64,000 nt of DNA from Cellulosimicrobium funkei (GTDB taxonomy: Bacteria; Actinomycetota; Actinomycetes; Actinomycetales; Cellulomonadaceae). Under the pieces are notes generated by a model that ran no database searches, had not been told where the DNA came from, and saw only the letters and a program-made list of their open reading frames with translations. Location of the stretch: the NCBI RefSeq assembly GCF_001019615.1, contig NZ_JNBQ01000005.1:1-64000 (forward strand), given 5' to 3'. A program made the translations under genes and the position numbers. Positions 43,538 to 53,335 of this stretch are shown here, piece by piece. Positions within the stretch are counted from its first letter, which is position 1; every line of letters begins with the position of its first letter.

Positions 43538-45898
43538 ATGGCTTCCCCTGTGCGTCCTCGCGGCCGGCAGATCAACGCGTACCAGCTCGTCGCCCTCTTC
43601 CTGGCGTTCGTGCTGGTCTCCGGTGTGGGCGGCGTGCTCGCCGCCGGGCTGCTCGTCCCGCTCGCCGCCGGTGCGAACACGGCGACCGACACCGCGGTCG
43701 AGGTCTTCGACGAGCTGCCGGCGGACCTCGAGCCCGGCCCGCTGTCCGAGCAGTCGCGCATCTACGCGAACGACGGCACGACGCGCCTCGCGACGTTCTA
43801 CACCGAGAACCGCATCGTGGTGCCGCTGGACCAGGTCTCCGACGCGATGAAGAACGCCGTCATCGCGATCGAGGACAAGCGCTTCTGGGACCACGGCGGC
43901 GTCGACGTCGAAGGCCTCCCCCGTGCGGTCGTGAACAACATCACCGGTGGAGACACCCAGGGTGCCTCGACGCTCACGCAGCAGTACGTGAAGAACGTGC
44001 TCATCGAGCAGGCGGTCCGCGAGGACGACACCATGGCGCTCTACGAGGCCAACGAGAAGTCGCTCGGGCGCAAGGCGCGCGAGGCCAAGCTCGCCATCGC
44101 GCTCGAGAAGAAGATGACCAAGGAGGAGATCCTCCAGGGCTACCTCAACATCGCGCAGTTCGGCCGCTCGGTCTACGGCGTGGAGACGGCGGCGCGACAC
44201 TACTTCAACAAGAGCGCGATCGACCTGAACTTCGTCGAGGCCGCGACGATCGCGGGGATCACGAAGGCCCCGTCCACGTACGACCCGACGACGCAGCCGG
44301 AGAACGCCCAGAAGCGGCGCGACATCGTGCTCAACCAGATGTACCAGCAGGGGTACATCACGCGGGAGGAGTACGACTCGGGCCGCGCCCAGCCGATCGC
44401 CGACACCCTGGCCATCCAGCCGCTCGAGGCCGGCTGCCAGGCCGCGCAGGACGGCGCCGCGTTCTTCTGCGACTACGTCACGAAGATCATCATGTCCGAC
44501 CCGGTGTTCGGCGAGACCAAGGAGGAGCGCCAGGCGCGGCTCTACCGCGGCGGTCTCGACATCTACACGACGCTCGACCCCGCGATGCAGAAGGCCGCGC
44601 AGCAGCACGCGTCGGCGGCGGTGCCGGCGGACGACCCGAGCAAGATCGAGGACGCGATCGTCACCGTGGAGCCGGGGACCGGCAAGATCCTCGCCATGGC
44701 GCAGAACCGCGCGTTCGACAACACGCAGGACCCGGCGCCGAACACGACGGCGGTGAACTACAGCGTCGACCAGGCTCACGGATCGTCGAACGGGTTCTCC
44801 CCGGGATCGACGTGGAAGCCGTTCGTGCTCGCCGAATGGCTCAACCAGGGGCACTCGCTCTACGAGACGGTGAGCGCCACCAAGCGCACCTGGACCATCA
44901 ACCGCGACTTCCACGCGAGCTGCAAGCGGCTCGGCACCGACCAGTGGACGCCGGCCAACTCCGACGGCCCCGGCAGCGGGTCCATGTCGGTCCTCAAGGC
45001 GACGTACAACTCGGTCAACACCGCGTACACGACGATGGCGAGCCAGCTCGACCTGTGCGGCATCGCGAACACTGCCAAGGCCGCCGGCTTCCAACCGTCG
45101 ATGCTGAAGGACGAAGGGGTCGTGGACGTGCAGGCGTCGATGATCCTGGGTACGCAGAACTCGTCCCCGCTCCAGATGGCCGCTGCGTACGCGACGTTCG
45201 CGAGCGGCGGCACCTACTGCTCGCCGGTCGCGATCACCAAGGTCCTCGACTCCGACGGCAAGGAGCTGCCCGTGCCGTCCGCGGACTGCCAGCCCAACGC
45301 CATCGACCCCACGATCGCGAACACGGTCACGTACGCGCTGCAGCAGGTCCTCACGCAGGGCTCCGGGCGCGGCAACGGTCTTGCCGACGGGCGTCCCGCC
45401 GCCGGCAAGACCGGCACGGCGAACAACAACACGCACACGTGGTTCATCGGGTACACGCCGCAGGTCGTCACCGCGGTGTGGATCGGCAACGCCGAGAGCG
45501 ACATCCCGATGAACATGCTCGACACGGGCCGCTGGTTCACGATCAACGGCAAGTCACGGTCCTTCTGGTACGGCTCGAGCCTGGCCGCCCCGACCTGGCG
45601 CGACTACATGAACCAGATCCTCGCCGGCAAGCCCGCCCCGGGCTTCGCCGACCCGGACTGGAAGCGCGTGAACGCCCCGGCCCCGCCGCCCTCTGCGCCC
45701 TCCAACCCGGACGACGGCGACGGTGACCAGGGCGGTGGCGGCGACCAGGGCGGCGGTGACCAGGGCGGCGGCGACGAGCCCGACGCCGACGCCGGCGGAG
45801 GGCGTGGCGACCGCGGTGACCGCGGGAACGGGGCCGGCCGCGACGACGTCGACCTCGGTGAGTGGTTCGACACCCTCGGCGGCGGAGGGAACGGCTGA
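43538..45898 (+). CDS. Class A penicillin-binding protein (bifunctional transglycosylase/transpeptidase)
   Basis: 786 residues from ATG 43538. One N-terminal membrane helix (YQLVALFLAFVLVSGVGGVLAAGLLVPLA) is followed by the GT51 domain with IAIEDKRFWDHGGVD and GASTLTQQYVKNVL. The transpeptidase domain has the serine motif STWK, the SVN motif in YNSVNTAY and KTG in AGKTGTANN. It polymerises and cross-links peptidoglycan outside the membrane. The C-terminal tail of about 75 residues is low-complexity (Pro then Gly/Asp/Gln repeats). It matches PonA-type proteins of actinobacteria. Confidence 0.95.
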   Translation: MASPVRPRGRQINAYQLVALFLAFVLVSGVGGVLAAGLLVPLAAGANTATDTAVEVFDELPADLEPGPLSEQSRIYANDGTTRLATFYTENRIVVPLDQVSDAMKNAVIAIEDKRFWDHGGVDVEGLPRAVVNNITGGDTQGASTLTQQYVKNVLIEQAVREDDTMALYEANEKSLGRKAREAKLAIALEKKMTKEEILQGYLNIAQFGRSVYGVETAARHYFNKSAIDLNFVEAATIAGITKAPSTYDPTTQPENAQKRRDIVLNQMYQQGYITREEYDSGRAQPIADTLAIQPLEAGCQAAQDGAAFFCDYVTKIIMSDPVFGETKEERQARLYRGGLDIYTTLDPAMQKAAQQHASAAVPADDPSKIEDAIVTVEPGTGKILAMAQNRAFDNTQDPAPNTTAVNYSVDQAHGSSNGFSPGSTWKPFVLAEWLNQGHSLYETVSATKRTWTINRDFHASCKRLGTDQWTPANSDGPGSGSMSVLKATYNSVNTAYTTMASQLDLCGIANTAKAAGFQPSMLKDEGVVDVQASMILGTQNSSPLQMAAAYATFASGGTYCSPVAITKVLDSDGKELPVPSADCQPNAIDPTIANTVTYALQQVLTQGSGRGNGLADGRPAAGKTGTANNNTHTWFIGYTPQVVTAVWIGNAESDIPMNMLDTGRWFTINGKSRSFWYGSSLAAPTWRDYMNQILAGKPAPGFADPDWKRVNAPAPPPSAPSNPDDGDGDQGGGGDQGGGDQGGGDEPDADAGGGRGDRGDRGNGAGRDDVDLGEWFDTLGGGGNG

Positions 45899-46860
45899 GC
45901 GCCGTCGGCCGGCGCCGGGCCCTGCGCGGGCTCGGCGCGCTCGCCGCTGTCGGCGCGGCGGGCGTCGCGTACGCGCACGTCGAGACGAAGCTCTTCACGC
46001 TCCGCCGGGTGACCGTGCCCGTGCTGCCCGCCGGCACGCCCGAGCTGCGCGTGCTCCACGTCTCGGACCTCCACCTGGTCCCCAGCCAGCGTCGCAAGAT
46101 CGAGTGGGTGCGCTCGCTCGCCGAGCTCGAGCCGGACCTCGTCGTCGACACGGGCGACAACCTCGCGCACGTCGACTCCCTCGACCCGCTGCTGCACGCG
46201 CTCGAGCCGCTCTTGTCGACGCCCGGCGCCTTCGTCATGGGGTCGAACGACTACTACGCACCCGTCCCCAAGAACCCCGCGCGCTACCTCCTGCCGGACG
46301 CGCGCGTGCCGTTCGCCCGCGAGGCCCGGCTGCTCCCGGCCGGCGAGCTGGCGACGGCGATGCGAGACGCGGGGTGGGTCGACCTCACGAACCGCCGCGA
46401 CGTCCTCGAGGTCGGCGGCGTCCGCCTCGACCTCGTCGGCGTGGACGACCCCCACCTCGACCGGGACGTCTTCCCGGCTCCCTCCGCACCGCACGACCCC
46501 CGCGCAGGCTCCGGGGCGCCGTCGAGCGACGGCCCGGTGCTCCGCGTCGGGGTGACCCACGCGCCGTACCGGCGCGTCCTGGACTCCATGCACGACGACG
46601 CCGCGGACCTGGTCCTCGCCGGCCACACCCACGGCGGGCAGCTCTGCGTGCCCGGGTTCGGCGCGCTCGTGACGAACTGCGACATCGACCGCCAGCGGGC
46701 CAAGGGACTGCACGGCTGGCCCGGCGCACGACCCGACGCACCCGGCGGCGAGGACTCGACGTGGCTGCACGTCTCCGCCGGGGCTGGCACCTCGCCGTAC
46801 GCGCAGGTGCGGTTCGCCTGCCGACCCGAGGCGACGCTGCTCACCCTGACGGCACGCTGA
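45862..46860 (+). CDS. Membrane-associated metallophosphoesterase
   Basis: 332 residues if GTG 45862 is the start, which overlaps the end of the PBP gene by 37 bases; later in-frame starts are rare, so this is the best choice but uncertain. A basic N-terminus and a helix (ALRGLGALAAVGAAGVAYA) precede the calcineurin-like domain: VLHVSDLHL, VVDTGDN, MGSNDYY (usually GNHD), VTHAP and AGHTHGGQ. Such proteins (YkuE-like) cleave phosphodiesters, possibly UDP- or lipid-linked envelope intermediates. The link to PBP1 is positional. Confidence 0.88.
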   Translation: MVRHPRRRRERLSAVGRRRALRGLGALAAVGAAGVAYAHVETKLFTLRRVTVPVLPAGTPELRVLHVSDLHLVPSQRRKIEWVRSLAELEPDLVVDTGDNLAHVDSLDPLLHALEPLLSTPGAFVMGSNDYYAPVPKNPARYLLPDARVPFAREARLLPAGELATAMRDAGWVDLTNRRDVLEVGGVRLDLVGVDDPHLDRDVFPAPSAPHDPRAGSGAPSSDGPVLRVGVTHAPYRRVLDSMHDDAADLVLAGHTHGGQLCVPGFGALVTNCDIDRQRAKGLHGWPGARPDAPGGEDSTWLHVSAGAGTSPYAQVRFACRPEATLLTLTAR

Positions 46861-47016
46861 GCGGGCCGCGCGCCCGCGTCCGGACGCGCCTGCTCGACGG
46901 TGTCGCGGGGGTCACGGGGATCGAGTTTCGTGGCACGGCACTTCGTCGGCTATTCTGGGCAGGCTTCCCGCGCGGAAGACGAGGTCTCCTCGTCGACCAT
47001 CTCGCGGACGAGCAAC

Positions 47017-47094
<78 letters not shown>

Positions 47095-47097
47095 GCA

Positions 47098-47130
47098 GAA
47101 GGCCCGGAATCTCCATGATTCCGGGCCTTC
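47098..47130 (+). terminator. tRNA-Pro terminator
   Basis: A 14-bp stem (47098-47111 with 47117-47130) with a 5-base loop directly follows the tRNA. Confidence 0.8.
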
Positions 47131-47166
47131 GTCATGTCAGGAGGCGAGTGCAGGCAGTCCCGCGGG

Positions 47167-47991
47167 CTAGGAAGCCGTCCCCGCGTCGTCGCACGGCGGG
47201 TCGATCTCCACCCCCGCGGCCTCCGCCTCCCCCACCAGGAGGACGAGGGCGCGCTCCATCGCCGTCGGTCGCAGCTTGCCGACCTGGTGCCCGTGCGGGT
47301 GGTCGAAGAACGCGAGCAGGCACAGCAGGAGCGTGATGACGAGCGCGACGCTGCCCATGAGGAGACCCTGCGTCGCGGCACGCTCCGCCGAGTCGGCGAA
47401 GAACAGCAGGAAGACGAAGACGGTCCCGGAGACGACGAAGAGCACCAGCCACAGCGGGAGGGGGATCAGACCCTCCGCACCGTGCACGCGGGACTGGCGG
47501 GCGTCCTCGCGCGCCGCGGTCTGGTCCATCCACCGGTCGTAGGCGGACTGCTGGGTGTCCGACGCGGGGACGACGTCGCGGATCGTCCGGTAGAGCGCGA
47601 CTCCCCACGGGTTCACCGCCTCGCCGAGCTCGCCGTCCGCCATCTGCTCCCACTCGTTCGCGACGACGTACCGGGCGTAGCAGACGAGCTCGCCGGAGAG
47701 CCGCGCCGCGTCGTCGGGGGCGAGGAACTGTGCGGTCTCGAGCTGCTGCACGACGATCCGCGCCTCCGACTCGGCGCCGCTCCGCGCCTCGTCGTACGAC
47801 TCGAACGCGAGGAAGACGATGAAGCCCAGGAGCACCGAGAAGCCGGTGGCGACCACGCCGAAGACCCCGGACGCCCGGTCGCCGTCGCTGAACCGGCTCC
47901 CGGCGGGTGCGCGCCGCCGGACGAGCAGCATCGTCGCGACGGCCACCGCGACGGCGAGGACGGTCACGATCGCGCCGACGACGATGCTCAC
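47167..47991 (-). CDS. DUF4239 (bestrophin-like) membrane protein
   Basis: 274 residues from GTG 47991, with GGAGG 5 bases upstream. Two N-terminal helices (SIVVGAIVTVLAVAVAVATMLL and FGVVATGFSVLLGFIVFLAFESYDEAR) and two C-terminal ones (PLPLWLVLFVVSGTVFVFLLFF, GLLMGSVALVITLLLCLLAFFDHP) enclose a helical cytoplasmic part with VVQQLETAQFL. The GFSVLLGFIVFLAFESYD block is the hallmark of the DUF4239 family, thought to be related to bestrophin channels. Stand-alone gene. Confidence 0.8.
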   Translation of the reverse strand: MSIVVGAIVTVLAVAVAVATMLLVRRRAPAGSRFSDGDRASGVFGVVATGFSVLLGFIVFLAFESYDEARSGAESEARIVVQQLETAQFLAPDDAARLSGELVCYARYVVANEWEQMADGELGEAVNPWGVALYRTIRDVVPASDTQQSAYDRWMDQTAAREDARQSRVHGAEGLIPLPLWLVLFVVSGTVFVFLLFFADSAERAATQGLLMGSVALVITLLLCLLAFFDHPHGHQVGKLRPTAMERALVLLVGEAEAAGVEIDPPCDDAGTAS

Positions 47992-48236
47992 GGCACCTCC
48001 TCCGCGGGTCCCGCCGCACGGCGGGTGCTGTCCTGGACAGCCTGCCCGTGGACACCGCGCGGGGTCGTCACGCGAAACGCATGAACGCCACCGCGGCGCG
48101 GCGTCGCGATCTGGCGTCCGCCGTGCCCAGGGGGCCTGCCGGCACCCGCCGCCGCACCTCGCACGGCGCACGAGATCGCGCGAGACTGAGGCAGTCCGCC
48201 CGAGTCCCGGGCGCCCGAGTCACCGCGGAGGTCGCC

Positions 48237-49469
48237 ATGAGCGCTGGTCGTCACGTCGTCGTCGGAGGAGGGCTCGCCGCGGCGAAGGCGGTCGAGACGC
48301 TGCGCGACGAGGGCTACGACGGTGGCCTGACCGTCGTCGCGCGCGAGCCGCACCGACCGTACGAGCGGCCGCCGCTGTCCAAGGACTACCTGCGCGGCGA
48401 GGCGGAGCGCGAGTCGGTGTTCCCCCTCTCCGCGGACTGGTACGCCGAGCACGACGTCGAGCTCCTCACCGAGACGGAGGCGAGCGCCGTCGACCTCGCC
48501 GGTCGCAGCGTCGCTCTCTCCGACGGCCGGACGCTGCCGTACGAGAAGCTGCTCCTCGCGACCGGCTCGGACCCGCGCCGGATCCCGCTGCCCGGCCTCG
48601 ACCTGGACGGTGTCCACGAGCTGCGCACGCTCGACGACAGCGACGCGCTCGCCACCGCGCTGCGCGCTGCCCACGACGGCGGCGCGGGGCGGCTCGCGAT
48701 CGTCGGCGACGGCTGGATCGGGCTCGAGGTCGCGGCCTCCGCCCGCTCGTTCGGCCTCGACGTCACGGTGATCGGGCTCGGCACGCACCCCCTCGAACGG
48801 GTTCTGGGCCCGGAGATGGGCGAGCTGTACGGGCAGGTCCACACCGACCACGGCGTCCACCTCCACCGCCGTGCCCAGGTCACGGGCATCTCGGGCGAGG
48901 GTCGCCGAGCGACCGGCGTCGACATCGCCGACGGGACGCACGTCGACACCGACCTCGTGCTCGTCGCCGTCGGCGCGGTCCCGAACGTCGCGCTCGCCCG
49001 GGACGCGGGCCTCGCCCTCGACTCCGCGACGGGTGGCGTCGTCGCCTCCGCCACGCTCCAGACCACCGACCCCGACGTCTTCGTCGCCGGCGACATCGCG
49101 AGCGTGCCGACCGCACGCTACGGGCGGTCGGTGCGCGTCGAGCACTGGGCGACCGCGCTCAACCAGGGACCGCACGCCGCGCGTGCGATGCTCGGCGCGA
49201 CCGACCCCTACCCCGAGCTGCCCTACTTCTTCTCCGACCAGTACGACGTCGGCATGGAGTACCTCGGGTTCGTCGCCGGGCCTGACGCCTACGACGAGGT
49301 CGTGGTCTCCGGCTCCGTCCCCGACCGCGAGCTCGTCGCGTTCTGGGTCAAGGACGGCCGCGTCGAGGCCGGCATGGCCGTCAACGTCTGGGACCGCATG
49401 GAGGACGTCAAGGCCCTCATCCACCGCGACGCCGTCGACCGCGCCGAGCTGGAGTCGTTCGTCGGCTGA
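48237..49469 (+). CDS. FAD-dependent oxidoreductase (ferredoxin/rhodocoxin reductase-like)
   Basis: 410 residues from ATG 48237. FAD site VVVGGGLAAAKAVETLR at the start, then PYERPPLSKDYL typical of ferredoxin reductases of oxygenase systems. The NAD site reads IVGDGWIGLEVAASARSFG, followed by the second FAD motif TTDPDVFVAGDIASVP. It should move electrons from NAD(P)H to a ferredoxin or similar carrier. No ferredoxin, P450 or oxygenase gene lies next to it, so the partner is unknown. Confidence 0.92.
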   Translation: MSAGRHVVVGGGLAAAKAVETLRDEGYDGGLTVVAREPHRPYERPPLSKDYLRGEAERESVFPLSADWYAEHDVELLTETEASAVDLAGRSVALSDGRTLPYEKLLLATGSDPRRIPLPGLDLDGVHELRTLDDSDALATALRAAHDGGAGRLAIVGDGWIGLEVAASARSFGLDVTVIGLGTHPLERVLGPEMGELYGQVHTDHGVHLHRRAQVTGISGEGRRATGVDIADGTHVDTDLVLVAVGAVPNVALARDAGLALDSATGGVVASATLQTTDPDVFVAGDIASVPTARYGRSVRVEHWATALNQGPHAARAMLGATDPYPELPYFFSDQYDVGMEYLGFVAGPDAYDEVVVSGSVPDRELVAFWVKDGRVEAGMAVNVWDRMEDVKALIHRDAVDRAELESFVG

Positions 49470-49489
49470 ACGCGAGAGCCGTCTGACCC

Positions 49490-49531
49490 GCCGAGGTAGA
49501 GCCGTGGTCGGCCGACCACGGCTCTATCTCG
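49490..49531. terminator. 40-bp palindrome containing a dispersed 20-mer
   Basis: Positions 49492-49531 form a 20-bp stem with no loop and a single G-T pair, between the convergent flavoprotein and prpC genes. It will act as a terminator. Its left arm (49490-49509) is identical over 20 bases to the reverse complement of 31059-31078 and differs at 2 bases from 30481-30500. Confidence 0.8.
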
Positions 49532-49555
49532 CGCGACCAGGGTTCTGGCCCGGTG

Positions 49556-50689
49556 TCAGGGGAGGTCGCGCTGGGCGGGGCCGACGTACTGGCTGAGCGG
49601 GCGGATGAGGGCGTTGGCGGCGCGCTGCTCCATGACGTGCGCGGTCCAGCCGACCACGCGCGACGCGACGAACAGCGGGGTGAAGATCTGCGTGTCGAAG
49701 CCCATGAGGTGGTACGCGGGACCCGCCGGGTAGTCGAGGTTGGGGAGGATGTTCTTGCGCTCGGTCATCGCGGCCTCGAGCGCGACGTAGAGGTCGAGGA
49801 GGTCCTGGCGGCCGTAGTGCGCGACGAGGTCGTCGAGCGTCGCGCGCATGGTCGGGACGCGCGAGTCGCCGTGCTTGTAGACGCGGTGACCGAATCCCAT
49901 GATCTTGCGCTTGTGCGCGAGCGCGTCGTCGAGCCAGGCCTCGGCACGGTCGGCGGTCCCGATCTCGGCGAACGTCGCCATGACGGCCTCGTTCGCACCG
50001 CCGTGGAGCGGGCCCTTGAGCGCGCCGACGGCGCCGGTCACGGCGGAGTGCAGGTCCGACAGCGTCGACGTGATGACGCGCGCGGTGAAGGTCGAGGCGT
50101 TGAACGAGTGCTCGGCGTACAGCACCATCGAGACCTCGAACGCGCGCACGACGGCGGTCTCGGGGACCTCGCCGAACGTCATCCACAGGAAGTTCTCGGC
50201 GTAGGACAGGTCGTCGCGCGGCTCGACGATCTGCTGGCCCCGTCGACGGCGCTGGTCGAGGGCCACGGCGGCGGGCAGCACGGCCCACAGGCGGACCGCC
50301 TTGGCCTGCTCGGCCTCGGGCGACGAGTCCTCGGCGTCCGGGTCGTGCGCGCCGAGCTGCGAGATCGCGGTGCGGACGACGTCCATCGGGTGGCACGTCG
50401 TCGGGAGCTCGAGGATCGCGTTGCGCACGTTCCCGGGCAGGGCGCGGTGCGCGCGCTCGACGGCGGTCTGCTCGGCGAGCTGCTCGGGCGTGGGGAGCTC
50501 GCCGTGCCACAGGAGGTACGCGACCTCCTCGAAGCTCCGGCGCGCGGCGAGGTCCTGCACCGGGTAGCCGCGGTAGAGGAGCGAGTTCGTGTCGGGATTG
50601 ACCTTGGAGATCGCGGTGACGTCGACGACGACGCCCGCGAGCCCCTTGCGGATCTCGGGTCCCTCGGCGGTGGTCGGGGAGGTGGTCAT
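49556..50689 (-). CDS. prpC: 2-Methylcitrate synthase
   Basis: 377 residues from ATG 50689. Citrate-synthase family with GLAGVVVDVTAISKVN and LLYRGYPVQDLA at the start, GPLHGGANE and GHRVYKHGDSR carrying the catalytic histidines, and an Asp in MGFDTQIFTP. The gene is third after prpD and prpB, which identifies it as the enzyme joining propionyl-CoA and oxaloacetate. It starts 81 bases after the prpB stop. Confidence 0.93.
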   Translation of the reverse strand: MTTSPTTAEGPEIRKGLAGVVVDVTAISKVNPDTNSLLYRGYPVQDLAARRSFEEVAYLLWHGELPTPEQLAEQTAVERAHRALPGNVRNAILELPTTCHPMDVVRTAISQLGAHDPDAEDSSPEAEQAKAVRLWAVLPAAVALDQRRRRGQQIVEPRDDLSYAENFLWMTFGEVPETAVVRAFEVSMVLYAEHSFNASTFTARVITSTLSDLHSAVTGAVGALKGPLHGGANEAVMATFAEIGTADRAEAWLDDALAHKRKIMGFGHRVYKHGDSRVPTMRATLDDLVAHYGRQDLLDLYVALEAAMTERKNILPNLDYPAGPAYHLMGFDTQIFTPLFVASRVVGWTAHVMEQRAANALIRPLSQYVGPAQRDLP

Positions 50690-50769
50690 GCGGTCACTCC
50701 TTCGTGCTGCACGGGTCGCGGGGAGATGCCGGTGCCGCGGCCCACGGGCGTGCGGCACCGGCGGGGTCG

Positions 50770-51687
50770 TCAGGGCCGGTAGGTGAAGATGCCCTCGTCG
50801 AACGTGTTGTAGGCGGCGTAGTCGAGCAGCTCGTAGAGGCGGGCGCGCGTCTGCATGCCCTCGACCTGCCCCGCCTGGGTGCCGGTCGCGGCGATCTCGT
50901 CGAGCGCGCGCTCGGTGGCGCCCATCGCGACCCGCAGGAGCGTGACGGGGTAGATGATCAGCCGCACGCCGGCGTCGCCGAGCTGGCGGCGGGTGAAGAG
51001 CTCGGACTTGCCGAACTCGGTCATGTTGGCGAGCACGGGCACGTCCACGGCCGACGCGACGGCCTCGAACTCCGAGAGGTCCTTCATGGCCTCGGGGAAG
51101 ATCGCGTCGGCACCCGCGTCGACGAGCGCCTTCGCGCGGTCGATCGCGGCCCGCAGCCCGGCGTCACCGGGGATGGTGCCGCGGACGTCGGTGCGCGCCA
51201 TGATCAGGAAGCCGGGGTCGCGCCGCGCGTCGGCGGCCGCACGGACGCGCTTGGCCGCCTCGTCGAGCCCGACGACCTCTTTGCCGTCGAGGTGGCCGCA
51301 CCGCTTGGGGTTGACCTGGTCCTCGACGTGCGCGCCCGCGACGCCCGCGTCCTCGAGCGCCTGGACGGTGCGCGCGACGTTCATCGGCTCGCCGAAGCCG
51401 GTGTCGGCGTCGACGAGCGCGGGCAGGTCCGTGACGCGCGCGATCTGCTGCGAGCGCGCCGCGACCTCGGTGAGCGTCGTGAGACCGATGTCGGGCAGGC
51501 CGAGGTCGGCCGACAGCACGGCCCCCGACACGTACACGCCCTCGAAGCCCTTGTCCTGGATCAGGCGTGCGGACAGCGGGTTGAACGCGCCCGGGAGCCG
51601 CAGCGGATCTCCCGTGGTCGCCGCGGCGTCGAGCGCCGCGCGGAACGCGCGCCGCTTGTCCGACGGCTTCACCTGGCTGTACAGCAT
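50770..51687 (-). CDS. prpB: 2-Methylisocitrate lyase
   Basis: 305 residues. The isocitrate-lyase superfamily barrel has the signature KRCGHLDGKEV with the catalytic cysteine, an Asp pair in VDADTGFGEP and EDQVNPKRCGH. It splits 2-methylisocitrate into pyruvate and succinate. The ATG at 51687 overlaps the prpD stop by one base (TGATG), so translation is coupled. Confidence 0.95.
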   Translation of the reverse strand: MLYSQVKPSDKRRAFRAALDAAATTGDPLRLPGAFNPLSARLIQDKGFEGVYVSGAVLSADLGLPDIGLTTLTEVAARSQQIARVTDLPALVDADTGFGEPMNVARTVQALEDAGVAGAHVEDQVNPKRCGHLDGKEVVGLDEAAKRVRAAADARRDPGFLIMARTDVRGTIPGDAGLRAAIDRAKALVDAGADAIFPEAMKDLSEFEAVASAVDVPVLANMTEFGKSELFTRRQLGDAGVRLIIYPVTLLRVAMGATERALDEIAATGTQAGQVEGMQTRARLYELLDYAAYNTFDEGIFTYRP

Positions 51688-53306
51688 CAGCGGGCCTCTC
51701 CCTCGGTCGCAGGCTCGTCCGCCTCGTGCATGGTGAAGCCCTCGCCCTCGAACTCGGCCGGCGCCTCGCCGGCGTCGTCACGCCCCAGCTCAAACAGGCC
51801 GGTCGGGGTCGGGACGGAGTCGAGGAGCCCGGGGCGCCCGACGATCGTCAGCTCGCGCACCTCGTCCGCCGTGAGCGACGGGAGCCGCTGTGCGAGGTCG
51901 AGGAAGCGCTCGATCTCGGCGTCCTCGAGAACGCCGGCCGCGAGCGTGCGGAACTTCTTCACGTACTGCTCGCGGCCGAACGGCCGCGCCCCGAGCGGGT
52001 GCGCGTCGGCGACGGCGATCTCGCGGACGAGGCGGCCGCCGTCGGCCAGCTCGATCTCCACGCGCCCGCCGAACGCCTTCTCGGCCGGGTCGGTCGAGTG
52101 GTAGCGGCGCGTCCACTCGGGGTCCTCGGCGGTCGCGACCTTGGCCCACAGCGCGACGGTGTCGGGGCGGCCGGCGCGCTCGGGCGTGTACGAGTCGACG
52201 TGGTGCCAGCCGCCGTCCTGCAGCGCGACCGCGAAGATGTAGGGGATCGAGTGGTCGAGCGTCTCGCGCGACGCCGTCGGGTCGTACTTCTGCGGGTCGT
52301 TCGCGCCGGAGCCGATGACGTAGTGGGTGTGGTGGCTCGTGTGGATGACGATCGACGTGACGTTCTCGGGGTCGGCGAGCCACGGGTGCTCGTCGTGCAG
52401 CGCGCGGGCGAGGTCGATGAGCGCCTGCGACTGGTACTCCGCGGAGTGCTCCTTGGTGTACGTGTCGAGGATCGCGGTCTTGGGCTCGCCCGGTGCGGGG
52501 AGCACGACGTCGTACGCCGCGTCCGGGCCGTCGAGCAGCCACGCGACGACGCCGTCCTCACCCTCGTAGATCGGCTCGGGCGACGTCTGGCCGCGCATCG
52601 CCCGGTCGACGGCCTCGACCGCGACCTTGCCCGCGAACGCCGGGGCGTGCGCCTTCCACGTGGAGATCTGGCCCTTGCGGGACTGGCGCGTGGCCGTCGT
52701 CGTGTGCAGGGCCTGGCCGATCGCCTGGAACACCGTCTCGGTGTCGAGGCCGAGGAGCGTCCCGATGCCCGCGGCGGCCGACGGCCCGAGGTGCGCGACG
52801 TGGTCGATCTTGTGCCGGTGCAGACTGATCGCGCGCACGAGGTCGACCTGGATCTCGTAGCCGGTCGCGATCGCCCGCACGACCGCGGCGCCGTCGGACC
52901 CGGCGTGCTGCGCGACGGCGAGGATCGGCGGGATGTTGTCGCCCGGGTGGGAGTACTCGGCGGCGAGGAACGTGTCGTGGAAGTCGAGCTCGCGGACCGC
53001 GACGCCGTTCGCCCACGCCGCCCACTCGGGGCTCGTGCGGGTGTCGAGGCCGCAGCCGAACACCGTCGCGCCCGGCGTGTACGGGTGCGCGAGCGCCTGC
53101 CCGCGCGCCGCGACCGCGGGGCCGCGCGTGAGGCTGGCCGCAGCGACGGCCGCGTTGTCGATCACGCGGTTGATCACCATGTCGACGACCTCGGGCGTGA
53201 CCTCGACCGGGTCCGTCGCGAGCTCGGCGAGCTTCCACGCGAGCTGGTCGGTGCGGTCGAGCGGCTCCGCGCTGGGGTAGACGCGCAGGTGGTGGGTGTA
53301 CGGCAT
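51687..53306 (-). CDS. prpD: 2-Methylcitrate dehydratase
   Basis: 539 residues from ATG 53306. MmgE/PrpD family, seen in [46 protein letters not shown]-type sequence ([12 protein letters not shown]), [17 protein letters not shown] and [15 protein letters not shown]. It dehydrates 2-methylcitrate to methyl-cis-aconitate. The last 30 residues are an acidic tail not needed for the fold. It is the first enzyme gene after the GntR regulator, 29 bases away. Confidence 0.95.
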   Translation of the reverse strand: MPYTHHLRVYPSAEPLDRTDQLAWKLAELATDPVEVTPEVVDMVINRVIDNAAVAAASLTRGPAVAARGQALAHPYTPGATVFGCGLDTRTSPEWAAWANGVAVRELDFHDTFLAAEYSHPGDNIPPILAVAQHAGSDGAAVVRAIATGYEIQVDLVRAISLHRHKIDHVAHLGPSAAAGIGTLLGLDTETVFQAIGQALHTTTATRQSRKGQISTWKAHAPAFAGKVAVEAVDRAMRGQTSPEPIYEGEDGVVAWLLDGPDAAYDVVLPAPGEPKTAILDTYTKEHSAEYQSQALIDLARALHDEHPWLADPENVTSIVIHTSHHTHYVIGSGANDPQKYDPTASRETLDHSIPYIFAVALQDGGWHHVDSYTPERAGRPDTVALWAKVATAEDPEWTRRYHSTDPAEKAFGGRVEIELADGGRLVREIAVADAHPLGARPFGREQYVKKFRTLAAGVLEDAEIERFLDLAQRLPSLTADEVRELTIVGRPGLLDSVPTPTGLFELGRDDAGEAPAEFEGEGFTMHEADEPATEGEAR

Positions 53307-53335
53307 CGGTGTCTCCGTCGTGCGGTGGGCGGTGG

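Noticed and set aside
46926-46956. Promoter of tRNA-Pro
   Set aside because: TATTCT fits a -10, but the only possible -35 (TTTCGT) is 19 bases away; too weak to list as a feature.
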